Positions 16,762-26,932 of a stretch of DNA of 64,000 nucleotides are shown here, piece after piece. Below the pieces are notes generated by a model. That model saw nothing but the letters and a program-made list of their open reading frames with translations. It searched no databases and was not told the origin of the DNA. The number at the start of each line of letters is the position of its first letter. Position 1 is the first letter of the stretch. The stretch is taken from positions 62,001 through 126,000 of the forward strand of contig NZ_JACHBW010000009.1 in assembly GCF_014200455.1 (NCBI RefSeq). The letters are read 5' to 3'. The DNA is from Paraburkholderia bannensis. GTDB lineage: Bacteria; Pseudomonadota; Gammaproteobacteria; Burkholderiales; Burkholderiaceae. A program made the translations under genes and the position numbers.

Positions 16762-17937
16762 ATGTTCGATGGACGCTTGAAGGTCAGGGTGCTGGCCGCT
16801 TGTGTAACGGCTGTCGCGGCCGTGGCCGTGTTCGGCATGAGCGCGGCAAAGGCTGATCCCGTTTCCCTGAACATTGTCGACGTGGCCGGCAATCTGCAAC
16901 TCACGCAGAAGGCCTTCGAGGCGTTCAAGGCGAAGTATCCGAATCTCGTCTCCAATATCACGTACACCAACGCGCCCGCGCCACAACTGCCGGGCAAGAT
17001 CAAGGCGATGCAGGCCGCAGGCCGCGCCGATATCGATCTCGTGCTCACCGGCACCGACGCGCTCGCCGCAGGCATCGAGCAAAACCTCTCGACGAAACTG
17101 CTGCCGGATCAAGCGGCGGCGCTGCCAGGCGTGCTCGACAAATACGCGCCGGGTCCGCGCAAGATGCAGGACCTCGCGCAGGGCTACGGCCTCGAAGTCT
17201 CCTACATGCCGGCCGGTCCGCTGGTCGAATACAACCCGGCCAAGGTTGCCAAACCGCCGCACACGCCCGCTGAACTGCTGGCCTATTGCAAGGCCAATCC
17301 TGGCAAGCTGATCTATGCGCGCCCGGCCAATTCGGGCCCGGGACGCACCTTCCTGATGGGCCTGCCGTATCTGCTCGGCGATAAAAACCCGCAGGACCCG
17401 ATCAACGGCTGGGACAAGACCTGGGCGTTTCTCAAGGCGCTGAATTCGTGCGTGCCGTACTACCCTGGCGGCACCTCGGCGGTGATGAAGGAATTGGGCG
17501 AGGGCTCACGCGACATGACCGTTAGCGTGACGGGCTGGGACATCAACCCGCGCGCGCTCGGCATCGTGCCCGCCGAATTCAGGGTGCAGGCTTTCGACAG
17601 CATGACGTGGGTGAACGACGCGCATTTCATGGTGGTGCCCAAGGGCGTGTCGAAGGAAAAGCTCGCGGTGCTGCTCAAGCTGATGAATTTCATGCTGGAG
17701 CCCCAGCAGCAGGCCATGACTTACGACGACGGGTACTTCTATCCGGGCCCGGCCGTGAACGGCGTGACGCTTGCGATGGCGCCGAAGCCAAGCCAGGAAG
17801 TGATCGCCAAATTCGGTCGTCCCGAGTATGCGAAGTGGCTCACGCAGTATCCGCACGTCCAGCCGCTTTCGGCGCAGGCGATGGTGGCGGCGTTCCAGAA
17901 ATGGGACCGCGAAATCGGCTCGCAGAAGTCGCAGTAA
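16762..17937 (+). CDS. ABC transporter periplasmic solute-binding protein (family 1)
   Basis: 391 residues, GGAG 5 bases upstream of the ATG. Signal peptide with core VLAACVTAVAAVAVFGMSA, cut near AKA. The mature part reads as a two-lobed type II binding protein of the spermidine/putrescine-Fe(III) group: VSLNIVDVAGNLQ at the N-terminus, IDLVLTGTDAL, YYPGGTSAVMKELGEGSRDM, and a C-terminal QKWDREIGS helix. Delivers its ligand to the ATPase and two permeases encoded next. Context suggests a sugar acid. Confidence 0.88.
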   Translation: MFDGRLKVRVLAACVTAVAAVAVFGMSAAKADPVSLNIVDVAGNLQLTQKAFEAFKAKYPNLVSNITYTNAPAPQLPGKIKAMQAAGRADIDLVLTGTDALAAGIEQNLSTKLLPDQAAALPGVLDKYAPGPRKMQDLAQGYGLEVSYMPAGPLVEYNPAKVAKPPHTPAELLAYCKANPGKLIYARPANSGPGRTFLMGLPYLLGDKNPQDPINGWDKTWAFLKALNSCVPYYPGGTSAVMKELGEGSRDMTVSVTGWDINPRALGIVPAEFRVQAFDSMTWVNDAHFMVVPKGVSKEKLAVLLKLMNFMLEPQQQAMTYDDGYFYPGPAVNGVTLAMAPKPSQEVIAKFGRPEYAKWLTQYPHVQPLSAQAMVAAFQKWDREIGSQKSQ

Positions 17938-18031
17938 GCGCGGCAGTCACATCAAAGGGCGCGACGCCGGGCTTCGAGCGATGTTTGAAGCCTGGTCTCG
18001 GATGAGTGGATCACGGGGTCAGGAAGGGGAC

Positions 18032-19120
18032 ATGAAGCATTCTTTCGATCGTCTGCGTCTGGACGCGGTGTGTCGGAGTTTCACCAGCGCCCAGGGCACG
18101 CAGCTCGCGGCGCTGCGCGGTCTCGATCTCGACATTCGCCGCGGCGAATTCATTGCGCTGCTCGGGCCTTCGGGCTGCGGGAAATCGACGGCGCTCAACT
18201 GCATCGCGGGCCTGCAACCGCTCACGAGCGGCAGCATCTGGCTTGATGAACAACGCATCGACGTGCTGCCGCCGGAAAAGCGTGGCTTCGGCATGGTGTT
18301 CCAGAATTACGCGCTGTTCCCGCACATGACGGTGCTGGAGAATGTGGGATTCGGCCTGAAAATGCAGGGCGTTTCGCGCGATGAAGTCAAACGCCGCGCG
18401 CGCGAGGCACTCCAGCTTGTGCAGCTCGTCGGCCATGAGGGCAAGCTGCCGGGACAACTCTCGGGCGGCCAGCAGCAGCGTGTGGCGATTGCGCGTGCGA
18501 TCGTGATCGAGCCGCCGCTGGTGCTGATGGACGAACCGCTTTCGAATCTCGACACCAAACTGCGTATCGAAATGCGCGCGGAAATCCGCCGCATTCACGG
18601 CCAGCTCGAACGCGCGACCATCTACGTGACGCACGATCAGGACGAAGCGCTGTCGATGGCCGACCGCATTGTCGTGATGAAAGAGGGCGTCGTGCAGCAA
18701 GTGGCCACGCCCAGGGAAGTGTATAGCCGCCCCTCGAATCTGCATGTCGCGCGTTTCATGGGCTATCGCAATGTGCTGCCGTTCGCGGTGAGTGGCGAGC
18801 GCGGCGAACATATCGCGATGTCGGCGTCGGGCATCACGCTCACGGGCGTGCCGATGGGCGATATCAAGGGCAGCGAGATTGCCGTGGCGATGCGTCCCGA
18901 AGATTTCGAGCGCGCCAATGCGGGCGATGCCAACGCCTTCGACGTCGAAGTCGAAATGGTGGAATACGGCGGCCGCGATTCGTTGCTGCTCGCGCATGCG
19001 CCGTTCGGCAAGCTGTGGGCGCGCGTGGAAGGCGAATTCGAAGCGGGCGAGCGCGCCACCTTGCGCGTCGCGCCCTCGCGCGTGCTGGCCTATGCCGACG
19101 CTGCGGAGCGTGCCGCATGA
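18032..19120 (+). CDS. ABC transporter ATP-binding protein
   Basis: 362 residues from the ATG at 18032 (GGGG upstream). Walker A GPSGCGKST, Q-loop FQNYALFPH, signature LSGGQQQR, Walker B VLMDEPLSNLD and switch His in YVTHDQDEA are all present. A C-terminal TOBE-like domain (about 270-355) is typical of PotA/FbpC ATPases. Energises uptake with the two permeases that follow. Its stop overlaps the next start as ATGA. Confidence 0.95.
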   Translation: MKHSFDRLRLDAVCRSFTSAQGTQLAALRGLDLDIRRGEFIALLGPSGCGKSTALNCIAGLQPLTSGSIWLDEQRIDVLPPEKRGFGMVFQNYALFPHMTVLENVGFGLKMQGVSRDEVKRRAREALQLVQLVGHEGKLPGQLSGGQQQRVAIARAIVIEPPLVLMDEPLSNLDTKLRIEMRAEIRRIHGQLERATIYVTHDQDEALSMADRIVVMKEGVVQQVATPREVYSRPSNLHVARFMGYRNVLPFAVSGERGEHIAMSASGITLTGVPMGDIKGSEIAVAMRPEDFERANAGDANAFDVEVEMVEYGGRDSLLLAHAPFGKLWARVEGEFEAGERATLRVAPSRVLAYADAAERAA

Positions 19121-19998
19121 GCACGCTCGTCACGTCGCTCACCAAGGCGCCGCGTGACGCGCGCGGCTGGCTGGTCGCGCCCGCGCTGGGCTTTATTGTC
19201 GCGCTGTTTCTGTATCCGTTCGCTTACGGCCTCGTGCTCTCGTTCAAGCCAATGAACGGCGGCGGCATGCTCGCGAACTACCTGCAGTTCTTCCACGATC
19301 TCGCGTTGTGGCCGACCGTATTCGTCACGCTGAAACTGGCTGTGCCCGCAACGATCATCAACGTGGGGCTGTCGCTGCCGGTGGCGTTCGCGCTGCGCCG
19401 CAAGTCGCCGTATCAGAAGCTGGTGACGACGCTGCTGGTGATTCCCGTCACGCTGGGCACCGTGCTGATCGCCGACGGCATGCTCAGCTACTTCGGCCCG
19501 AACGGCTGGTTTCCGCAGGCGCTGCACGCGCTGCATCTGTACACGAGCGAAGAGATTCGCCTCACGCACAACTATTGGGGCGTGCTGATCTCGCTGATCG
19601 TGTCGGGTTTTCCGTTTGCGTTTCTGCTGACGCTTTCATACGTGACGGGCATCGATCCGACGCTCGCGCGCGCGGCCGCCACGCTTGGCGCTGGACCGTG
19701 GCAGCAGTTTCGCCTGATCTATCTGCCGCTGCTCGCGCCGGGTCTGACGATGGCCGCGTGTCTGTCGTTTGTGCAGGCGTACTCGGTGTTTCCTTCGGCG
19801 GTGCTGCTTGGCGCGCCGGCGGGTCCCACGCGTGTGATTTCGATTGCGGCTTCGGAGGCGGCGTTCGAGAGCTACGACTATTCGCTCGCGTCGACCATCG
19901 CGATTGCAATGGGCTTCGTGCAGCTTGTTGTAGTGGCCGCGATGCTCGGTGCAAAACGCTACTTCTACTCGGGCCCGGTGAGCGGAGGGAAAGGCTGA
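19117..19998 (+). CDS. ABC transporter permease 1
   Basis: 293 residues, six predicted helices starting WLVAPALGFIVALFLYPFAY. The inner-membrane EAA loop is visible as ARAAATLGAGPWQQFRLIYL, which contacts the ATPase. Start fixed by the ATGA overlap with the ATPase gene. PotB/FbpB-type. Confidence 0.93.
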   Translation: MSTLVTSLTKAPRDARGWLVAPALGFIVALFLYPFAYGLVLSFKPMNGGGMLANYLQFFHDLALWPTVFVTLKLAVPATIINVGLSLPVAFALRRKSPYQKLVTTLLVIPVTLGTVLIADGMLSYFGPNGWFPQALHALHLYTSEEIRLTHNYWGVLISLIVSGFPFAFLLTLSYVTGIDPTLARAAATLGAGPWQQFRLIYLPLLAPGLTMAACLSFVQAYSVFPSAVLLGAPAGPTRVISIAASEAAFESYDYSLASTIAIAMGFVQLVVVAAMLGAKRYFYSGPVSGGKG

Positions 19999-20915
19999 TG
20001 AGCGCACCTCAACGCAATGCCGCGGGCCTGCACGCGAACACACCGATCAATAGCGATAGCGCAGCGGTTACGCCGCGCGCGAAGCCCCGCGCGAGCGTGC
20101 CCGACATGCTCTGGAAAGTGATCGTCTGGGGCGGCGTGGCGTTCTTCCTGCTCAACGTCGTGCTGCTGATCGCCACGGTTGGCGTGAACTCCACCGCCAC
20201 ACGCTGGTTCGGCACCCCGCTGCCGCAGGGCTTCACGCTGCACTGGTACGCGCAGGCGTGGCGCGATTTCCAGTTGGGCAGCGTGCTGTGGGTGACCTTC
20301 GAAGTGGTGGGAGCGGTCGTGCTGCTGTCCATCGCGCTGGGCGTGCCTGCTGCTTACGCGCTGGCGCGTGCGCAGTTTCCGGGCAAGCGCATCTGCATGC
20401 TCGTGTTTCTGCTGCCGCTGATGGTGCCGCCCGTGACCTACGGGATTCCGATGGCCACGGCGATGTACCAGATTGGCCTCGCGGGCACCTTGCCCGGCGT
20501 GATTCTGGCCAATCTGGTGCCCGCGCTGCCTTTTGTGATTCTGGTGATGACGCCGTTCATCGAGCAGATCGATCCGAATCTGGAATCGGCGGCGCGCATC
20601 TTTGGCGCTAACACGCTGCGCTATTTTCGTTACGTACTGCTGCCGCTCCTCGCGCCGGGGATGCTGGCGGCCGGGCTGCTCGTGCTGGTGCGCACGATCG
20701 GCATGTTCGAACTCACTTTTTTTACCGCCGGACCCGACACGCAAACCCTCGTCGTGGCGCTGTATTACGCAGTGTTCTCGACGGGCGTGCGCGCGCCGCA
20801 GTCCATCGACGCCATGGCGATGATCTATATGGCGATCACGCTCGCGTGGGTGCTGGTCGCGCTGCAGTTCGTCAGCCCTACGCAACTCGTGTCGCGCGTG
20901 AAGGAATCGCGTTAG
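19998..20915 (+). CDS. ABC transporter permease 2
   Basis: 305 residues with a polar N-terminal tail of about 35 residues and six helices. EAA loop: [20 protein letters not shown]. Its ATG shares one base with the stop of permease 1 (TGATG). PotC-type partner that completes the importer. Confidence 0.93.
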   Translation: MSAPQRNAAGLHANTPINSDSAAVTPRAKPRASVPDMLWKVIVWGGVAFFLLNVVLLIATVGVNSTATRWFGTPLPQGFTLHWYAQAWRDFQLGSVLWVTFEVVGAVVLLSIALGVPAAYALARAQFPGKRICMLVFLLPLMVPPVTYGIPMATAMYQIGLAGTLPGVILANLVPALPFVILVMTPFIEQIDPNLESAARIFGANTLRYFRYVLLPLLAPGMLAAGLLVLVRTIGMFELTFFTAGPDTQTLVVALYYAVFSTGVRAPQSIDAMAMIYMAITLAWVLVALQFVSPTQLVSRVKESR

Positions 20916-20970
20916 AGCGGCTGGCGGCCTCACTGAAACACATCCGCGGAAACACCTGGAGCAACGCAAG

Positions 20971-22728
20971 ATGAGCAACAAGCGAAAGACCCCCGAAGAA
21001 CTGCGCAGCCACCGTTGGTATGGCGTGAACGACCTGCGATCGTTCGGCCATCGTTCGCGCACGGCGCAGATGGGCTATAGCCGCGAAGAGTACGCGGGCA
21101 AGCCGGTCATCGCGATCCTCAATACGTGGAGCGAGATCAACCCTTGCCATACGCACTTCAAGCAGCGCGTGGAAGAGGTCAAGCGCGGCATCTGGCAGGC
21201 TGGTGGCTTCCCGATCGAACTGCCGGTGCAAACGCTCTCTGAGCCGTTCCAGAAGCCCACCACGATGCTCTATCGCAACTTCCTCGCGATGGAAGCGGAA
21301 GAGACGCTGCGCTCGTACCCGGCCGACGGCGTCGTACTGATGGGCGGCTGCGACAAGACCACGCCCGCGCTGCTGATGGGCGCGATCTCGATGGATCTGC
21401 CCACCATCTTCCTGCCGGCCGGCCCGATGCTCAATGGCAACTGGAACGGCGTGACGCTCGGCTCCGGTTCGGACACCTGGAAGTACTGGGCCGATCTGCG
21501 CGCGGGCAAGATCACCGAAGAGGACTGGAAGGGCGTGGAAGGCGGCATCGCTCGCTCGCCCGGGCACTGCATGACGATGGGCACGGCGTCGACGATGACG
21601 AGCGCGGCGGAAGCGCTCGGCTTCACGCTGCCGGGCTTTGCCTCGATTCCCGCGCCGGATTCGCGCCATGCGCAGATGTCGGCGAAAACCGGCATGCGTA
21701 TCGTCGAAATGGTGTGGGAAGACCTCAAGCCTTCGGACATCATCACGCGCAAAGCCGTCGATAACGCGGTCACGACCTGTCTGGCGCTGTCCGGTTCGAC
21801 CAACGCCATCGTGCACATGATCGCCGTTGCACGCCGCGCCGGTGTCGATCTGACGCTCTCGCACTACGACGATGTCGCGCGCCGCACGCCGGTGCTCGCG
21901 AACATCCGCCCGACCGGCAAGTACCTCATGGAGGACTTCTATTATTCGGGCGGCCTGCGCGCGATGCTCAAGGAACTCGGCGATCTGATCGACGGCGCGC
22001 AGATGACGGTGAACGGCAAGACGCTCGGCGAAAACATCGCCGACGCCGAGATCTATAACGAAGAGGTGATCTATCGCCGTGCGAAGCCGCTGATGCCGGA
22101 TACCGGCCTCGCCGTGCTGCGCGGCAACCTCGCGCCGGACGGCGCGGTGATCAAGCCGGGCGCGGCGGAAAAGCGCCTGCACATTCATACGGGCAAGGCG
22201 GTGGTGTTCAAGGACTACAACGACATGGCCGCGCGCATCGACAGCGAAGAACTGGAATGCGACGAAAACAGCGTGATCGTGCTCCAGCACGCCGGTCCGG
22301 TGGGCGCGCCGGGCATGCCCGAGTGGGGCCAGTTGCCGATTCCGCAAAAGATCCTGCAGAAGGGCGTGCGCGACATGCTGCGCATTTCCGATGCGCGCAT
22401 GAGCGGCACGAGCTACGGCGCGTGCGTGCTGCACGTTGCGCCCGAATCGTTCATCGGCGGCCCGCTTGCGCTGGTGCAGGACGGCGACCTGATCGAACTG
22501 AACGTACCGGAACGCCGCCTGAACGTGCTGATCTCCGACGAGGAAATGGCGCGCCGCAAGGCCGCGTGGGTGGCGCCGGAGCCGCGCTTCAAGCGCGGCT
22601 ATGGCGCGATGTACCAGATGCACGTGATGCAGGCCAACAATGGCTGCGAATTCGATTTCATGCAGCGTGAAGGCGCGGGCGGTTGCGGTGGCGGCAGCGC
22701 AGCTGGCGGCGAACCCGAGATCCACTAA
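20971..22728 (+). CDS. IlvD/Edd-family sugar-acid dehydratase (L-arabonate dehydratase-like)
   Basis: 585 residues, GGAG 9 bases upstream of the ATG. This is the length of pentonate dehydratases, shorter than Edd. Iron-sulfur cluster Cys residues are in [17 protein letters not shown] and [13 protein letters not shown]. The IlvD C-terminal block has [21 protein letters not shown] Cys/Gly-rich end (GAGGCGGGS) follows. Such enzymes remove water from L-arabonate, D-xylonate or similar acids to give 2-keto-3-deoxy acids, the substrate class of the DHDPS-family enzyme in this locus. The exact sugar acid is inferred only to this level. Confidence 0.88.
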   Translation: MSNKRKTPEELRSHRWYGVNDLRSFGHRSRTAQMGYSREEYAGKPVIAILNTWSEINPCHTHFKQRVEEVKRGIWQAGGFPIELPVQTLSEPFQKPTTMLYRNFLAMEAEETLRSYPADGVVLMGGCDKTTPALLMGAISMDLPTIFLPAGPMLNGNWNGVTLGSGSDTWKYWADLRAGKITEEDWKGVEGGIARSPGHCMTMGTASTMTSAAEALGFTLPGFASIPAPDSRHAQMSAKTGMRIVEMVWEDLKPSDIITRKAVDNAVTTCLALSGSTNAIVHMIAVARRAGVDLTLSHYDDVARRTPVLANIRPTGKYLMEDFYYSGGLRAMLKELGDLIDGAQMTVNGKTLGENIADAEIYNEEVIYRRAKPLMPDTGLAVLRGNLAPDGAVIKPGAAEKRLHIHTGKAVVFKDYNDMAARIDSEELECDENSVIVLQHAGPVGAPGMPEWGQLPIPQKILQKGVRDMLRISDARMSGTSYGACVLHVAPESFIGGPLALVQDGDLIELNVPERRLNVLISDEEMARRKAAWVAPEPRFKRGYGAMYQMHVMQANNGCEFDFMQREGAGGCGGGSAAGGEPEIH

Positions 22729-22866
22729 GGACACGGCGGTTCGCAAGTGAAGGCACGGGCGTCGCGCAAAGCGGCGTCCCATGCTGGAGCGCAGGAGCAC
22801 TCTCGCAAAGAGATTCACGAGTAGTCAAAAAAACAAACCATCACAACCATTAAATCAGGAGTGCAG

Positions 22867-24066
22867 ATGAAGAAGACCCTTATCGCTTCGGCGCTTGGAT
22901 GCGCCGCATTGGGCGCGCACGCCCAGAGCAGCGTCACGCTGTACGGTATCGTCGATACCGGCATTGGTTATCAAAGCAGCTCGGCGGCGCTTGGCAGCAA
23001 CTCGGGCGGCCACTCGGCTGTCAAGATGGTGCAGGGCGTGTGGGCCGGTTCGCGCTTCGGCCTGAAGGGCAGCGAAGACCTCGGCGGCGGCACGCGCGCG
23101 ATCTTCCAGCTCGAAGAAGGCTACAACTCGGCCAACGGCGCGCAATCCACCTCGAACCTGATGTTCAGCCGCGCCGCGCTTGTCGGCGTCGCCAACAAGG
23201 ACTACGGCACGCTCACGGCGGGCCGCCAGTACGCGCCTTACTACACGCTGCTCTCGCCCTATAGCCCGACCACGTGGCTCACGGGCGCGTACGGTGCGCA
23301 CCCGGGCGATCTGGACTCGATGGACACGATCTACCGCATCAACAACTCGCTGGTCTATACCTCGCCGAATTTCGCCGGCTTCACGTTCAGCGGCATGTAC
23401 GCATTCGGCGGCGTGCCGGGCAGCGTCGGCGCGGGCCAGACCTGGAGCGTGGCGGCCAACTATATCCACGGTCCCGTGGGTCTTGCGGTGGGTTTCGAGC
23501 GTCTGTGCAACTCGACGAGCGGCGGCGGTGCGTGGGGCTCGAACTCGACGGCGTACAGCAACGGCGAACCGGGCGTGTCGGGCGTGACCAACGGCTTCCA
23601 GACGGCGCAGACGCAGCAGCGCCTGGCCGTGACGGGTGGCTACTCGTTCAATTCACAGTGGGATATTTCGGCATCGTATTCGAATGTGCAGTACATCGCG
23701 GGCTCGGGTTCGAAGTTCTTCGACACGCAGATCTGGAACACCGGCGGCGTGGTGCTGCACTACAAGCCGCTTGTCGCGCTCGATCTCGCGGCCGGCTACA
23801 GCTACACGCGTGCGACCAAGGCCAACGGCATCCAGAGCGCGGCCTCGTACCAGCAGTTCAACCTCTCGCAGTACTACAGCCTGTCCAAGCGCACCGGCCT
23901 GTACTTTGTCGAGGCGTACCAGCGCGCGGGCGGTCAGACGCTGGGCACGAACGGCGCGGGCAACATCATCAACGCGACCGCTGACATTGGCGACGGTCAG
24001 AACAGCGCGCCGTCGTCGTCGCGCAGCCAGTTTGCGGGCGCTGTGGGCATCGTGCACCGCTTCTGA
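22867..24066 (+). CDS. Gram-negative porin, Burkholderia OmpC-like (second copy)
   Basis: 399 residues from the ATG at 22867 (AGGAG 5 bases upstream; MKKTLIASALGCAALGAHAQ signal peptide). The mature start SSVTLYGIVDTGIGYQSSS, the motif SRFGLKGSEDLGGGTRAIF and the final VGIVHRF ending in Phe are those of a trimeric outer-membrane porin. It ends the sugar-acid operon, 138 bases after the dehydratase, so it may be the outer-membrane entry for the same substrate. Confidence 0.95.
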   Translation: MKKTLIASALGCAALGAHAQSSVTLYGIVDTGIGYQSSSAALGSNSGGHSAVKMVQGVWAGSRFGLKGSEDLGGGTRAIFQLEEGYNSANGAQSTSNLMFSRAALVGVANKDYGTLTAGRQYAPYYTLLSPYSPTTWLTGAYGAHPGDLDSMDTIYRINNSLVYTSPNFAGFTFSGMYAFGGVPGSVGAGQTWSVAANYIHGPVGLAVGFERLCNSTSGGGAWGSNSTAYSNGEPGVSGVTNGFQTAQTQQRLAVTGGYSFNSQWDISASYSNVQYIAGSGSKFFDTQIWNTGGVVLHYKPLVALDLAAGYSYTRATKANGIQSAASYQQFNLSQYYSLSKRTGLYFVEAYQRAGGQTLGTNGAGNIINATADIGDGQNSAPSSSRSQFAGAVGIVHRF

Positions 24067-24112
24067 TTGTCACGCGTGTCACGCGGGATTGTCACGCTCC
24101 GAGGCAGGTTTG

Positions 24113-24145
24113 ACGGCAGCGCCAGCACGGTGCTGCCGTTTTTTA
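24113..24145 (+). terminator. Rho-independent terminator after the porin gene
   Basis: ACGGCAGC (24113-24120) pairs with GCTGCCGT (24132-24139), with possible inner pairing, and runs straight into a T-run (24139-24144). It lies 47 bases after the porin stop. Confidence 0.88.
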
Positions 24146-24265
24146 TTGGCGGTCGCGAAGCGCAGTGCCAGGTGCGTGCGGTGCGCCCGGAGCGTCTGGG
24201 TAAGATTGATTCGTGATCTTGACGGGTGTTTGCGAGCCGAACACGCTATTCAAGCAGCCTTGCTG

Positions 24266-24490
24266 CTATCCGCGGGTATCGACCCAGTTGCGTGCCCAAC
24301 TTGTCGAGTGTTGCAGCGCCTGTTCCTCACTCGCAAAGTAGTCGAGCGAATAGAAGTGGTAGCAGCCGCCGGTATGCCCACGATCGGTGCGTTCAAGCAG
24401 AAGATTGGAGGAAAAACTACCGTCGGGCAATCGATGCGCGGACGGTTGAACGGCATAGCCGTTGTATTGATGAATTGCGGTATTTTGCAT
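24266..24490 (-). CDS. Small protein, member A of a local three-member family
   Basis: 74 residues from the ATG at 24490 (MQNTAIHQYNGYAVQPSAHR). Pattern: Y-G-hydrophobic-x-P near the start, a short beta-rich middle, and a C-terminal helix SEEQALQHSTSWARNWVDTR. The same order is seen in the proteins at 26264 and 26933. I know such short proteins as common in Burkholderiaceae but not their function. Upstream DNA is A/T-rich with no clear ribosome site. Confidence 0.6.
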   Translation of the reverse strand: MQNTAIHQYNGYAVQPSAHRLPDGSFSSNLLLERTDRGHTGGCYHFYSLDYFASEEQALQHSTSWARNWVDTRG

Positions 24491-24723
24491 TTTAATTTTT
24501 TTATATCCGAATGCGCGTGTGCCGTGAAAACGTGCAACGCCGCGTCGATTCAAGGCTTTTGCGAGCCGAATCTGGAGTGGCCGTAAAGCCAAAAGGCGTG
24601 GGAGCCCGAAGGAGAGAATGAGGTGCAACGAGGCGTATGGCGGTAGTCATACTGCCCGAAACAGGGCAGACAGGAGCAATCGCGCCAACTTTGGGAGACA
24701 ACGCTCCGCGAGGGTGTCGCTGC

Positions 24724-24756
24724 AACCCGGCGTCCGTCGTCGGAAGCCGGGTTTTT
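24724..24756 (+). terminator. Hairpin with T-run on the strand opposite the cold-shock gene
   Basis: AACCCGGC (24724-24731), 14-base loop, GCCGGGTT (24746-24753), then T on the plus strand to 24756. It lies just beyond the csp stop. On the minus strand it is a hairpin without a T-run; on the plus strand it is a plausible terminator. Confidence 0.55.
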
Positions 24757-24762
24757 CAAACT

Positions 24763-24966
24763 TTAGATCGGCTTGATGTTAGCCGCTTGCAGGCCCTTCG
24801 GACCTTGCTTGGTTTCGAAGCTCACTTTCTGGTTTTCAGCAAGCGTCTTGAAGCCGTCGGTTTTGACTTCGGAGAAATGCGCGAAGAGGTCGTCGCCGCC
24901 CTTATCCGGAGTAATGAAGCCAAAGCCCTTGCTGTCGTTGAACCACTTAACGGTACCGGTTTCCAT
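24763..24966 (-). CDS. CspA-family cold-shock protein
   Basis: 67 residues, the full family length, from [18 protein letters not shown]. Nucleic-acid motifs RNP1 (KGFGFI) and RNP2 (DLFAHF) are intact. A single OB-fold that binds single-stranded RNA and DNA and melts mRNA structure. The 300-base gap to rpsU upstream leaves room for the long structured leader usual for csp genes. Confidence 0.95.
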   Translation of the reverse strand: METGTVKWFNDSKGFGFITPDKGGDDLFAHFSEVKTDGFKTLAENQKVSFETKQGPKGLQAANIKPI

Positions 24967-25275
24967 GAATAATCCTTGACGAAAAAAATGAAGACTTGCT
25001 CATTGAGAGAGAGCATGTGAAGCGACAAGGAGTGAGGTGACCACGAATACCGCTGATAAGCGAGCAATTGATGAACAGCAATCGAACTTCCTGACCTTCG
25101 GACGACACACTAACCCCGCGCAGGCGTCAGCGTCAAGGTTTATCTTGTAACCGTTGCGCCGGGCGCCGCTCAGGCGGGTAAGCGATGCGGCCCTGAGAGC
25201 TGCACGCGCTGCCTGAACGGTGAGGATTGTGCGGTGGACAAGCTCTCTATGTTGGCTGCCCACCGTTGCCTCTGC
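24967..25275. other. Intergenic region between rpsU and csp
   Basis: 309 bases, minus-strand leader of the cold-shock gene. I see GC-rich hairpin potential around 25155-25190 but no clear terminator or promoter pair, and no gene. Confidence 0.5.
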
Positions 25276-25488
25276 TCAGTAGCGCTTTTTCGGCGGCAAC
25301 GACCGTTTGGCCTGCTTGCGTACGCGGGCCACCGCAGCGGCCTTCTTGCGTTTTCGCTCCGTAGTCGGCTTTTCATAGGCGGTTCGGGCACGAAGTTCCG
25401 GAATCAGGCCAGTGCGCTCAATCGCGCGACGGAAGCGGCGCAATGCAACGTCCACGGGTTCGTCAGGTTTCAGAATTACAGTAGTCAA
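25276..25488 (-). CDS. rpsU: 30S ribosomal protein S21
   Basis: 70 residues: [19 protein letters not shown], then [19 protein letters not shown] and a lysine/arginine-rich C-terminal tail ending [10 protein letters not shown]. This is the whole length and pattern of bacterial S21, a small-subunit protein near the anti-Shine-Dalgarno region. Burkholderia genomes usually have several rpsU copies, and a copy beside a csp gene is common. Confidence 0.95.
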   Translation of the reverse strand: MTTVILKPDEPVDVALRRFRRAIERTGLIPELRARTAYEKPTTERKRKKAAAVARVRKQAKRSLPPKKRY

Positions 25489-26263
25489 GTCGTTCCTTGG
25501 TTGGGGTCCGGGAGTAGGGAGATGGTTGACGCGGTTGCCGCTGCTGCGGTTGCCACTGCTATTGACACGGCTGCTGTCGAGCGGGCCGTGGATAGTGTCA
25601 AAGGCGCATCTTTTTACACCTCGCAGGGGCGCAAGTGTAGCAACTGCCGTCCCTTTTCGCGCGGCTTAATCGGAAAACGCATGACAAGCCGGCCTCGGGC
25701 CCGGGAGGCATGTGGTTTCAAATCCTCCGTGCGCGCGCTGGTGGTGGCCGTGGGCGTCTGATCTTTCGCCGCGCCCGTCACGTCGCCGCATTACTCGTCA
25801 AACCCGGCTCTCGGCCTATGCCGATGAGGATCGCGGTGGCAGTCTCGTGCCGTGAAGCAAAGAGACAGGCGACGATATCCAGCGATTTTCTGAGTTTCGC
25901 TGGGTTTCGCTGAGTTTCGTTATCCCAGGCTCGCATTCGTCGCTTCGGTTCATTTTCAATCCATCAGGCGGTCCCGATGCAGCGTGCTGCTTTGATCTCA
26001 CGAGTCCATCTGATGCGATGGCACACATACAGCCGAAAAAGAAATGCCGATGGATGGGTATACAAAATCCGGGATCAGTGTAGGATGGTTTGATCAGTCG
26101 ACCTGCGACCGATTCCAGCGCATCTTTCTGCAGCTTGTTCAGGCACCGAGCTGCTCCTCTCCCTCGCAGACCACTTACGCTAGCGCTCAACGGCATCAGC
26201 CGTGGTGCGGCTGCGCCATATTCACGACCTCTGCACTTCGTGCAGAACCACGGAGCCATCTCC
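25489..26263. other. Long region without a supported gene
   Basis: 775 bases of mixed composition. A 152-residue minus-strand frame here has poor codon bias and no domain. At 25888-25917 there are three imperfect 10-base units of GTTTCGCTGG/A. The start must include the rpsU promoter and the end the promoter of the small gene at 26264. Confidence 0.5.
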
Positions 26264-26596
26264 ATGTCAGCCACTATCCGCTTTTACCGTGGACTTGAAA
26301 TACACCCACTGGTTTTTCCCCATCAGCCAACGTTACCGGGTCTGGGGCGCAATTATGAAGAGGGTTTCGATGCCGCGGTCCGGATCAGGGAACCAGAGGG
26401 ACTGGCACTGATCCCTCGAACCCGGGTTTTCGGTCTGTTGGTCAAGAGGCCGTTCCTGAATGCGGGCGATGCGCGGCGCGCTTCCATCGCCTACGCGGAG
26501 CATCTCATCGACACCTGTCCGGCTGACGAGACCGTGCTCGATCTGAAGGAATCAAATAGCCGGGAATCCGATGCAGGGAAACAGTTTGCCTGGTGA
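26264..26596 (+). CDS. Small protein, member B of a local three-member family
   Basis: 110 residues from the ATG at 26264 (CGGAG 8 bases upstream). N-terminus IRFYRGLEIHPLVFPH matches the Y-x-G-x-x-I-x-P start of member A; EEGFDAAVRIREPEG is a beta-hairpin-like middle; the C-terminal helix GDARRASIAYAEHLIDT matches members A and C. An acidic extension follows. No signal peptide. Function unknown. Confidence 0.6.
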   Translation: MSATIRFYRGLEIHPLVFPHQPTLPGLGRNYEEGFDAAVRIREPEGLALIPRTRVFGLLVKRPFLNAGDARRASIAYAEHLIDTCPADETVLDLKESNSRESDAGKQFAW

Positions 26597-26622
26597 TTGG
26601 TGAACCACTGGCGGAGGATCGG

Positions 26623-26871
26623 ATGGACAGGATCCATTTGCTTGAGCAGATTCGGATACGCGCACGAGAACTGGTTGAGGAATTCCTCCCATCGAGTGCA
26701 AATCTCGACCTGGAGGCCATCATCGGAGAGCGCAGACAGGAAGTCGACGCCGACGCATACCGGCTGTTCGTCTCTGTTCGTGCCATCCTTCGCGAAGAAG
26801 GCATGCCTGATTGCGAAACTGCTACAGAGGCGGGCCAGATAATGGCACTCCTTAACAGTTGTTCCGTTTGA
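26623..26871 (+). CDS. Small hypothetical protein
   Basis: 82 residues from the ATG at 26623, chosen because GGAGG lies 5 bases upstream; an alternative start at 26593 lacks one. Mostly helical and acidic: MDRIHLLEQIRIRARELVEE, then LDLEAIIGERRQEVDADAY. One Cys near the end. Follows member B by 26 bases, so probably in the same transcript. I do not recognise a family. Confidence 0.5.
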   Translation: MDRIHLLEQIRIRARELVEEFLPSSANLDLEAIIGERRQEVDADAYRLFVSVRAILREEGMPDCETATEAGQIMALLNSCSV

Positions 26872-26932
26872 AAGATGTTGTCGCCGGAAGTCCCCAAAGG
26901 CGGGCTGCGGGCACTTTAAAGCAGGGGGAAAC

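Noticed and set aside
20878..22818. A 646-codon open frame on the minus strand
   Set aside because: It is the mirror of the IlvD/Edd dehydratase gene. High GC with strong third-position bias leaves long empty frames opposite real genes; the product is rich in His, Arg and Ala and has no domain.
25700..25740. tRNA-like segment (TTTCAAATCC)
   Set aside because: It recalls a T-loop but no acceptor stem, anticodon arm or CCA end can be placed around it.
25888..25917. Short tandem GTTTCGCTGG units as a CRISPR-like or phage repeat
   Set aside because: Only three imperfect 10-base copies without spacers; too little to name.
25816..26274. 152-codon Cys-containing frame on the minus strand
   Set aside because: Codon use is not like the neighbouring genes, there is no ribosome site, and it covers the likely promoter of the small gene at 26264.
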